Source of the DNA: a virus
Direction: 5' to 3' (one strand)
IMG/VR virus record: IMGVR_UViG_3300032084_002349
Span: 1 to 64,000 of that record
Length of the DNA: 64,000 bases
In this document: one piece after another, positions 59,239 to 64,000 of the stretch
How positions within the stretch are numbered: the first letter of the stretch is position 1
Layout of the letters: the number at the start of each line of letters is the position of its first letter
The notes under the pieces: model-generated
Told to the model about the DNA's origin: nothing
The model's input: the letters and a program-made list of their open reading frames with translations, nothing else
The model's database searches: none
Position numbers and translations under genes: made by a program

Positions 59239-59685
59239 ATGAGAACTAACAAATTTCTAGAGGCGTTAAAAACAGTAGCAGATAAACCTGGGCCAAAAGA
59301 CCCACGAAGAACTCCTGCTCCTAAAAAAGATCAGAAAAAAGGTAGTAAGAAAAATAAACCTGATAGTGCCAAAGACGACAAAAGCAAGATTACGTTTAGT
59401 AAAAAGACTATAGATAAATTAAAGAATAAAGTTAGTGAACATAATGAAAAAATTAAAAAGAAGGGTAAAGGGAGTAAGGCTACATTAGGTATGTTAAAAG
59501 CAGTATACAGAAGAGGCGCTGGAGCGTATTCAACTTCTCACGCCCCTAAAATGAGTAGAGATGGTTGGGCTATGGCAAGAGTAAATGCTTTTCTTACAAT
59601 ACTCAGAACGGGAAGGCCATCAAATTCTGGCTATAAGCAAGACAATGACTTACTACCAAAAGGACATCCACGAAGCACCAAATAA
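59239..59685 (+). CDS. basic phage protein with GAYSTSHAPKMSRDGWA motif
   Basis: 148 aa. Lys-rich, Pro-rich first half, then a compact C-terminal part: RRGAGAYSTSHAPKMSRDGW, ARVNAFL and DNDLLPKGHPRST. This C-terminal pattern is known from DUF5824-like phage proteins of unknown role. AAGGAGA upstream. Overlaps the next gene by 41 bases in another frame. Confidence 0.65.
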   Translation: MRTNKFLEALKTVADKPGPKDPRRTPAPKKDQKKGSKKNKPDSAKDDKSKITFSKKTIDKLKNKVSEHNEKIKKKGKGSKATLGMLKAVYRRGAGAYSTSHAPKMSRDGWAMARVNAFLTILRTGRPSNSGYKQDNDLLPKGHPRSTK

Positions 59686-60379
59686 AACTTCTGTGGATAA
59701 AATATTTTTAATAAACCATCCTAAACTTATTGATAGGTTATATTTTCAAAAAAAACAATTTGAGAAATTTAAATTAAAATATCAAATTATTAATTCTATA
59801 AAATGTAATCATTTTACAAACTTTTATAATACGAATATCAAATCTTTATTTTTAACTCATTTAGAGATTCTTAAAAGTATTACAGATATAGATGAACTGT
59901 GCTTAATTTTAGAAGACGATGCCGAAATTTATGATATTGACGAAGTAAATAAGTATATAGATTATATACTGAAAAACAATTTGTCTCTGAATTGGGATAT
60001 GATATATTTTGATAAGCCTGTTTATTTTAATAAAGAAAGCCAAAATGCAAAATTAATCTCCGAAACTAAATTAGTTGATAATTATATTTATAAACCGGAG
60101 TGGCAATTACAAACACATGCATATATTATGAATCCAAAAATTATTAAAGATGTGGTTCAAACGCTAATAGACCATATAAATAATATGGAGAGTGGTGCGA
60201 TCAAAAAAGATCAAGGTCTTAAAAGACTAAGCCATATAGACCAAGTATATAAATATTACATTCATCCGAGACTAAATATATATACGCCTATAACCGACTT
60301 AATTGGTCAATGTGAAAATTTTGAGTCAACTTTAAATTATAAAAAAAATTCAAGTTGCCAGTTGACAAAAGACGAATAG
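59645..60379 (+). CDS. GT25-like glycosyltransferase
   Basis: 244 aa from the ATG at 59645 (MTYYQKDIHEAPNK). KIFLINHPKLIDRLYFQKKQ then SLFLTHLEILKSI and LILEDDAEI match the glycosyltransferase family 25 (LPS/collagen-type) order, with EDD as the nucleotide-sugar motif. It probably adds a hexose to a surface glycan or protein. It is distant from the 50.5-53.6 kb cassette but may share its purpose. It overlaps 59239-59685 by 41 bases. Confidence 0.8.
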   Translation: MTYYQKDIHEAPNKTSVDKIFLINHPKLIDRLYFQKKQFEKFKLKYQIINSIKCNHFTNFYNTNIKSLFLTHLEILKSITDIDELCLILEDDAEIYDIDEVNKYIDYILKNNLSLNWDMIYFDKPVYFNKESQNAKLISETKLVDNYIYKPEWQLQTHAYIMNPKIIKDVVQTLIDHINNMESGAIKKDQGLKRLSHIDQVYKYYIHPRLNIYTPITDLIGQCENFESTLNYKKNSSCQLTKDE

Positions 60380-60390
60380 AGTTATATAAT
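60362..60390 (+). promoter_or_regulatory. consensus sigma70-type promoter
   Basis: TTGACA, 17 bp, TATAAT, a perfect match. CGAATA lies in the spacer. Its start would be near 60397, inside the 28-aa ORF, so it mainly serves the glycosylase at 60456. Confidence 0.85.
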
Positions 60391-60475
60391 GGACAATATC
60401 ACTATTTTGTTGTTGTTTACTTTGGTCTATCTACTACTTTGGATAACGGATTTTAATGATGGAAACTTTGATTGA
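60389..60475 (+). CDS. possible membrane peptide
   Basis: 28 aa, one hydrophobic segment (ITILLLFTLVYLLLWIT). The ATG overlaps the -10 of the promoter at 60362, so it could only be made from upstream transcripts. Weak candidate. Confidence 0.3.
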   Translation: MDNITILLLFTLVYLLLWITDFNDGNFD

Positions 60476-61037
60476 TCCTAAAGATATTACTAACTACAAT
60501 CGTACCGATTCAGAATTGCAATCTTTCTGGATATTCTGCATCCTCGTTGCCGGTAAGAATAGCGACACAACTGCTAGATTAGTTACTAAACTACTCAAAG
60601 ACAGAGGAGATATGACTCCATTTGAGTTTATTAAAAGCCTCAAGTTATCAGAACTTCATAATTATTTGAAGGCACATAAGACAGGACAGTATGATAGGAT
60701 ACGCAAGGCTTTATATTTCTCATCTAAATTAAACTTGAGAACTTGCACAAGAGAAGACTTGATGGATGTTTATGGTGTTGGGCCAAAGACTGCCAGATTC
60801 TTTTTGCTTCATACTAGAGAATTTTGTGATGAAGTTGTATTAGATACTCATATACTTAGGTGGATGAGAGAAAGGTGTGATGTTAAAGAAGCACCAAAGA
60901 ATACTCCACAAAATCCAGAAAAATACGCTCAGTACGCAGGATTGTGCAAATATCTAATGGAGCAACATTATACAGGCTTGACATTGGCTCAAGCAGACCT
61001 TATGATATGGACAGACATGAGTGGGAGATTAGATTGA
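60456..61037 (+). CDS. HhH-GPD DNA glycosylase-like protein
   Basis: 193 aa. The helix-hairpin-helix is VYGVGPKTARFFLL at about 105-118 with K111 at the lyase-Lys position, and D130 in VVLDTHILRW is the catalytic Asp. These fit endonuclease III-type base-excision enzymes. No 4Fe-4S loop follows, and the N-terminal lobe is short. It may remove damaged or modified bases from phage or host DNA. Driven by the promoter at 60362. A start 3 bases later is equally possible. Confidence 0.8.
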   Translation: MMETLIDPKDITNYNRTDSELQSFWIFCILVAGKNSDTTARLVTKLLKDRGDMTPFEFIKSLKLSELHNYLKAHKTGQYDRIRKALYFSSKLNLRTCTREDLMDVYGVGPKTARFFLLHTREFCDEVVLDTHILRWMRERCDVKEAPKNTPQNPEKYAQYAGLCKYLMEQHYTGLTLAQADLMIWTDMSGRLD

Positions 61038-61324
61038 ATCATAAAGAATACAAAGAAGAAACTAGACAAAGGTATGGAGAACCTATAGAATATGTTTTGT
61101 CTCGTTTAAAACAAGGTAAAGAAATTGATTTGTTTGATATCATAAATGCAAAATGTGAATTAAAAGAATTAATAAAAAAAAGTAACAATAATCCACAAGA
61201 TATAAAACACACAATAAATAGAAGTACAATGATGATTTTAACGCCAATTTATAAATGGATTTTATGGTTAGTAATAACAATGTTGATAGGTATAATTTTC
61301 TATACATTTAGATCCAAATTTTAA
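61007..61324 (+). CDS. small C-terminally anchored membrane protein
   Basis: 105 aa from the ATG at 61007 (MDRHEWEIRLNHKEYKEETR), a 31-base overlap with the glycosylase in another frame. Charged cytoplasmic part and a C-terminal membrane segment (ILWLVITMLIGIIFYTF). Role unknown. Confidence 0.5.
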   Translation: MDRHEWEIRLNHKEYKEETRQRYGEPIEYVLSRLKQGKEIDLFDIINAKCELKELIKKSNNNPQDIKHTINRSTMMILTPIYKWILWLVITMLIGIIFYTFRSKF

Positions 61325-61389
61325 AACAATTAATTTTGTGAATCACAATACGTTTTGTGATTATTTTACTTTTAATTTCAGGAGGAAAT

Positions 61390-61710
61390 ATGAAGATTTT
61401 TATTGCAGTATTATTGGCTGGTTTAACTTTGCCTGCTTTTGCCGGGGAAGCACCAGTAGTATCTGAACCTCAAACTACAGTATCGGCAGATTGTGATTGC
61501 AGTCCTTGTGAATGTAGCACATGCAACTGTAGGGTGCGTAGAGGCTTGTTTGGCAGGAGACTTTTTATTCGTTCTACAGATTGTGCTTGCAATAAAACTG
61601 GCAGCACATACTCAAGAACCAGAACAGTTACAGATGGGTGCTGTAATGTTCTTCGTTCAAGAACTTTTAGTAGAACTATTTGCAACGGCAACACTTGTAA
61701 TTGCAAGTAA
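61390..61710 (+). CDS. secreted Cys-rich protein, planctomycete-type
   Basis: 106 aa from the ATG at 61390, GGAGGA upstream. Signal peptide MKIFIAVLLAGLTLPAFA then GEAP. The mature part has 14 Cys in CxC clusters (DCDCSPCECSTCNC) and a RVRRGLFGRRLF segment. Short secreted Cys-rich proteins with RRGLFGRR-like motifs are frequent in planctomycete genomes, which suggests acquisition from the host. Followed by a stem-loop at 61717. Confidence 0.7.
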   Translation: MKIFIAVLLAGLTLPAFAGEAPVVSEPQTTVSADCDCSPCECSTCNCRVRRGLFGRRLFIRSTDCACNKTGSTYSRTRTVTDGCCNVLRSRTFSRTICNGNTCNCK

Positions 61711-61716
61711 TTTTAT

Positions 61717-61742
61717 GGGGGGTGAGATAACATCAAACCCCC
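61717..61742 (+). promoter_or_regulatory. conserved-loop hairpin, copy 1
   Basis: GGGGGT / ACCCCC stem around the loop GAGATAACATCAA. A second copy at 62553-62577 keeps the loop while the stem has changed on both sides. It lies in the leader of the gene at 61767. Confidence 0.6.
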
Positions 61743-61766
61743 TTTCATTTCATGGAGGAAATAATT

Positions 61767-62111
61767 ATGCAAAAAATAGTATTATGTTTAATTGCTGTAA
61801 CTTTATTAACAAATGTTTGTGAGGCTAGAAGAAATAGAAAGAAAACTAACACAACTTATAAGTATACATACTCTACGACAGTAGATAATACCTCCGCACA
61901 AGGAGTTGCTAACACAATGGCATCGAGAAATTGTGTTGCTCATTTTGGTGGACATAGTAATAATTACGAGGGTTGTGGTAGCGGTTGGAGTCAAAACGAA
62001 GCATATAACAACTGTTGCTACAGTAATAGCGGAATGTTTGTTATTGATGTCGGTTACGCTCAAGGTAAATCTGGTATGTGGTATTGTTGCAAAAGATACT
62101 CAAGGCATTGA
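61767..62111 (+). CDS. secreted protein, planctomycete-type
   Basis: 114 aa from the ATG at 61767, GGAGGA upstream. Signal peptide MQKIVLCLIAVTLLTNVCEA. The mature domain reads AQGVANTMASRNCVAHFGGH, YEGCGSGWSQNEAYNNCCY, then VGYAQGKSGMWYCCKRY. This resembles a family of small secreted proteins in Planctomycetota with an A-GVA...H-GG...YEG-G...CCY pattern. Disulfide-rich and likely surface-located after export. Role unknown; it could bind or shield the envelope. Confidence 0.7.
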   Translation: MQKIVLCLIAVTLLTNVCEARRNRKKTNTTYKYTYSTTVDNTSAQGVANTMASRNCVAHFGGHSNNYEGCGSGWSQNEAYNNCCYSNSGMFVIDVGYAQGKSGMWYCCKRYSRH

Positions 62112-62180
62112 CAAACAATATTGTTTAGGCTATACTATAGTTGTGGTTTATTGTTTTAACAAACGGAAAGAATGAGGATT

Positions 62181-62351
62181 ATGAGTAATAAAAATTATTT
62201 TCTTGTAGCAGCATTTGCTAGTTTTGTTCTTAGCGTTTCTCTTTGGTTTCTTGGAGACCAAGCAGTTGCAAAAGAGCAAGGAATTTTTGTAGGACTATGG
62301 GTTCCTAGCATTTTGACTTTAGGAACATATTTTGGTAAATGTAATAAGTAA
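62181..62351 (+). CDS. small two-span membrane protein
   Basis: 56 aa from the ATG at 62181 (MSNKNYFLVAAFASFVLSVS); the ATG at 62172 adds three residues. Two hydrophobic segments; the second is GLWVPSILTLGTYFG. Similar mini-proteins occur in bacterial and phage genomes, role unknown. Confidence 0.6.
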   Translation: MSNKNYFLVAAFASFVLSVSLWFLGDQAVAKEQGIFVGLWVPSILTLGTYFGKCNK

Positions 62352-62360
62352 GGAATAATT

Positions 62361-62546
62361 ATGGATAACTTTACCTTATTTGTATGTGGTATTGTAATTA
62401 CGCTCATCTCTGGTATGGGTGTGATTACTTCAGAAGTTTTTCTAGGATATTATAAATATTTTGAAAAAGAAAAATTAAGGCAGTTACAAAAAGCAAGACT
62501 ACAATTAGAAAAAGAAAAAGAAGTTTTGCAAAATGCTAAAGTTTAA
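62361..62546 (+). CDS. membrane protein with coiled-coil tail
   Basis: 61 aa. One membrane segment (CGIVITLISGMGVITSEVFL) and a charged coiled coil (KEKLRQLQKARLQLEKEKEV). GGAATAATT before the ATG. Possibly co-translated with the two-span protein. Confidence 0.55.
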   Translation: MDNFTLFVCGIVITLISGMGVITSEVFLGYYKYFEKEKLRQLQKARLQLEKEKEVLQNAKV

Positions 62547-62552
62547 ATATGA

Positions 62553-62577
62553 GAGGGGAGATAATATCAAACCTCTA
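62553..62577 (+). promoter_or_regulatory. conserved-loop hairpin, copy 2
   Basis: AGAGG / CCTCT stem around GGAGATAATATCAAA. The loop matches copy 1 at 61717 while the stem bases differ in pairs. It lies in the leader of the gene at 62634. Confidence 0.6.
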
Positions 62578-62633
62578 CATATTTTCAGTAAATTTTTACC
62601 TAATTTAAAGGCGGTAGAAATGATAATAGAACA

Positions 62634-62897
62634 ATGTACAGGAATATTGATGAAGATGAACGTCTATTGATAATGGCGAGAAGATATTGGGATGAAGAGG
62701 ATCAATTAACAGAAAAGCAATTATATTGGGTGTTAAAGAATGAAGGATACTCAAAGACTGAAATTGACAATGCGATCAGTGATTATTGGTCTATTCATAT
62801 ACAGTCTAATATTCTTCTCCATTATTGGATTGCACCAATTATTTTAACAGTGATGATGGTCGTTTTAGTTTTATATGTTCAGAGTTTATTAAAATGA
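62634..62897 (+). CDS. small C-terminally anchored membrane protein
   Basis: 87 aa (MYRNIDEDERLLIMARRYWD). Helical cytoplasmic part, C-terminal segment WIAPIILTVMMVVLVLYV in the membrane. Overlaps the next start as ATGA. No clear ribosome site. Confidence 0.5.
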   Translation: MYRNIDEDERLLIMARRYWDEEDQLTEKQLYWVLKNEGYSKTEIDNAISDYWSIHIQSNILLHYWIAPIILTVMMVVLVLYVQSLLK

Positions 62898-63106
62898 AAA
62901 GAAAACATTGTAAATTGGACGATACATGCAAGATGAGTTTTGAGTTAGAAGAACTCGATGGTAAAACATTTATGATCATAAAAGATACAAAATGTACCCA
63001 CGAACAAACTGCATATAAAGGATTTGCTAATGTTAATTCGTATGTAGATAAATATAGACTTCTTAAACTTGCAGACTTCATATATGATTATTGTAATAAC
63101 AAATGA
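62894..63106 (+). CDS. small Cys-containing protein
   Basis: 70 aa from the ATG at 62894 (MKRKHCKLDDTCKMSFELEE), four Cys, mixed charge. Coupled to both neighbours by ATGA overlaps. Confidence 0.5.
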   Translation: MKRKHCKLDDTCKMSFELEELDGKTFMIIKDTKCTHEQTAYKGFANVNSYVDKYRLLKLADFIYDYCNNK

Positions 63107-63177
63107 AAAGCATAATTTATTTTTTATTATCTGTACCTAGATGTTTATTTTTATTATTATTTAGAAAGACTAAGTAA
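63103..63177 (+). CDS. membrane mini-peptide
   Basis: 24 aa (MKSIIYFLLSVPRCLFLLLF), hydrophobic with a basic end. Its start overlaps the previous stop and its last base is the first base of the next ATG, an arrangement unlikely by chance. Confidence 0.4.
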   Translation: MKSIIYFLLSVPRCLFLLLFRKTK

Positions 63178-63332
63178 TGTGGAAGATTTGGTGCAAAGCA
63201 TTGGGTGAAAAATCTGGTACGACCGATAGACAAAGCGATGGTATTGCTTTTATTAGGTCTGCGCTTGTATTACAGGCTATCCTTACCAATCTATTTATAG
63301 TTGTTAACATTCTAAAAAGTTGGTATCAATAA
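63177..63332 (+). CDS. conserved small membrane protein (MWKIWCKALGE type)
   Basis: 51 aa. The start MWKIWCKALGEKSGTTDRQS, then a membrane segment LQAILTNLFIVVNIL, is shared by many small phage proteins of unknown role. Shares a base with the preceding stop. Confidence 0.6.
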   Translation: MWKIWCKALGEKSGTTDRQSDGIAFIRSALVLQAILTNLFIVVNILKSWYQ

Positions 63333-63357
63333 ATTCGTAATGATCTAAAGATTGTTC

Positions 63358-63385
63358 TTGACAATGACGATATTTATGTTATACT
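63358..63385 (+). promoter_or_regulatory. promoter with CGATA spacer motif
   Basis: TTGACA, 16 bp, TATACT; CGATA at 63368-63372, seven bases before the -10. Serves 63432. Confidence 0.85.
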
Positions 63386-63431
63386 AAGATTAGAGAGATT
63401 GAAATTTTATATACTTTTTAAAGAGGGATTT

Positions 63432-63635
63432 ATGACTGCTACTGTTACCGATTTCACCAGCGAGGTGTTTGCTTTTATCGAAGTGACCTATGGGAAAAAA
63501 GTTATCAAGCAAGTAAAAAATAAAGATAACATTGAGATCATTAAGAATATCACAGATGATTCTATATCAAAAGAATATACTGTAGATAAAACAGCACATA
63601 AAATTATGGCTATGTTAAGGATTATACCATCGTGA
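63432..63635 (+). CDS. small protein, paralogue family Z
   Basis: 67 aa from the ATG at 63432 (MTATVTDFTSEVFAFIEVTY), AGAGGG upstream. Family-Z pattern: VFAFIEVTYGKKVIKQV ... DKTAHKIMAMLR, as in 48341, 48944 and 63632. Overlaps the next start by 4 bases. Confidence 0.55.
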   Translation: MTATVTDFTSEVFAFIEVTYGKKVIKQVKNKDNIEIIKNITDDSISKEYTVDKTAHKIMAMLRIIPS

Positions 63636-63892
63636 AAAAGAAATCCAGAAGAGAATTAAGAGAAGCAAAAATAAGAGCGATGCAACAAATGTTCTATGAG
63701 GATGTATGTATTTACATAACGGAAGAATATAGTCCTAGAATATATAGGTTATTTTCCGAGAGTCCTATGGCTGGAAGTATAGTTGATCTTGTTAATGAGT
63801 ATTTTTGGGGAGGTAATACTGTTCAGTTTACTGCTGGTCAAATAGCAGATTTGTTAAAAAGTAAATATACTAAAAAAAAGAAAAATGATTGA
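63632..63892 (+). CDS. small basic protein, paralogue family Z (GTG start)
   Basis: 86 aa from GTG. The basic N-terminal extension MKKKSRRELREAKIRAMQQM precedes a family-Z domain (EDVCIYITEEYSPRIYRLF, then TAGQIADLLKSKY). Overlaps the next gene by 8 bases. Confidence 0.55.
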   Translation: MKKKSRRELREAKIRAMQQMFYEDVCIYITEEYSPRIYRLFSESPMAGSIVDLVNEYFWGGNTVQFTAGQIADLLKSKYTKKKKND

Positions 63893-64000
63893 TCCAGTAC
63901 TTGAAGAAAAAATAACACAAATAATAAAGTTGTGTAACCAAAAAATAAAAGATCAACACACTCACGAATCTAACGCTGGGTACTATAATGATTATGATGA
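63885..64000 (+). CDS. small protein, cut by window end
   Basis: At least 38 aa (MIDPVLEEKITQIIKLCNQK) open to the window edge, helical. It overlaps the preceding stop, continuing the coupled arrangement. Confidence 0.5.
   Translation, partial: MIDPVLEEKITQIIKLCNQKIKDQHTHESNAGYYNDYD

Noticed and set aside
1-64000. CRISPR array, insertion sequence or integrase/attachment site
   Set aside because: No regularly spaced repeats, transposase motifs, terminal inverted repeats or recombinase gene seen. The GC boxes are too irregular in spacing for CRISPR.

Overview
The window is a single piece of an AT-rich tailed-phage (Caudoviricetes) genome. The phage is long-tailed and the genome is larger than the window: the tape-measure gene is cut by the left edge and a small gene by the right edge. 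No DNA polymerase, helicase, integrase, lysis enzyme or attachment site is visible. I infer a planctomycete host. The right arm carries a gene with planctomycete cytochrome c, DUF1549 and DUF1553 domains, a DUF1501 partner, and small secreted Cys-rich proteins, all types characteristic of Planctomycetota. That is family knowledge plus inference, not a database result.

Left arm (1-29.5 kb, nearly all minus strand): the virion and packaging genes, read leftward from a perfect sigma70-type promoter at 29,531-29,559. In transcription order these are a 200-aa conserved protein, a duplicated block of fibre-like and Cys-rich proteins (23.1-28.8 kb), a sigma-factor-like protein, a probable small terminase, HNH nuclease, sulfotransferase-like protein, ERCC4-type nuclease, large terminase, portal, protease-scaffold fusion, decoration protein, major capsid protein, connectors, two tail-tube paralogues, tail accessory genes and the tape measure. 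Hairpin terminators follow the 200-aa gene, the capsid gene and the first tube gene, which suggests stepped expression.

Right arm part 1 (29.5-46.5 kb, plus strand): many short genes in small transcription units. Most units start with a TTGACA...TATACT promoter that has a conserved CGATA in its spacer, and many are preceded by a GC-rich box. The part opens with a GIY-YIG/HNH nuclease fusion and contains GP88, Api92-like, DUF932 and phosphoribosyltransferase genes, three tRNAs and a degenerate fourth. It also holds two long, heavily structured, apparently noncoding RNAs (39.0-39.4 kb and 40.7-41.0 kb). A shorter relative of the first RNA, plus two repeats of its 3-prime motif, lie at 44.7-46.3 kb.

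Right arm part 2 (46.9-64 kb): tightly overlapping small genes with several paralogous families. Next come a sugar/surface cassette (methyltransferase, two glycosyltransferase-like proteins, SDR epimerase; 50.5-53.6 kb) and the planctomycete cassette (cytochrome-c/DUF1549/DUF1553, sulfotransferase, DUF1501, two-cluster ferredoxin; 54.5-59.2 kb). They are followed by a GT25-like glycosyltransferase, a HhH-GPD glycosylase, two secreted Cys-rich proteins and small membrane proteins. A plausible reading is that the phage reshapes the planctomycete envelope and its sulfated or glycosylated surface during infection. That is inference.
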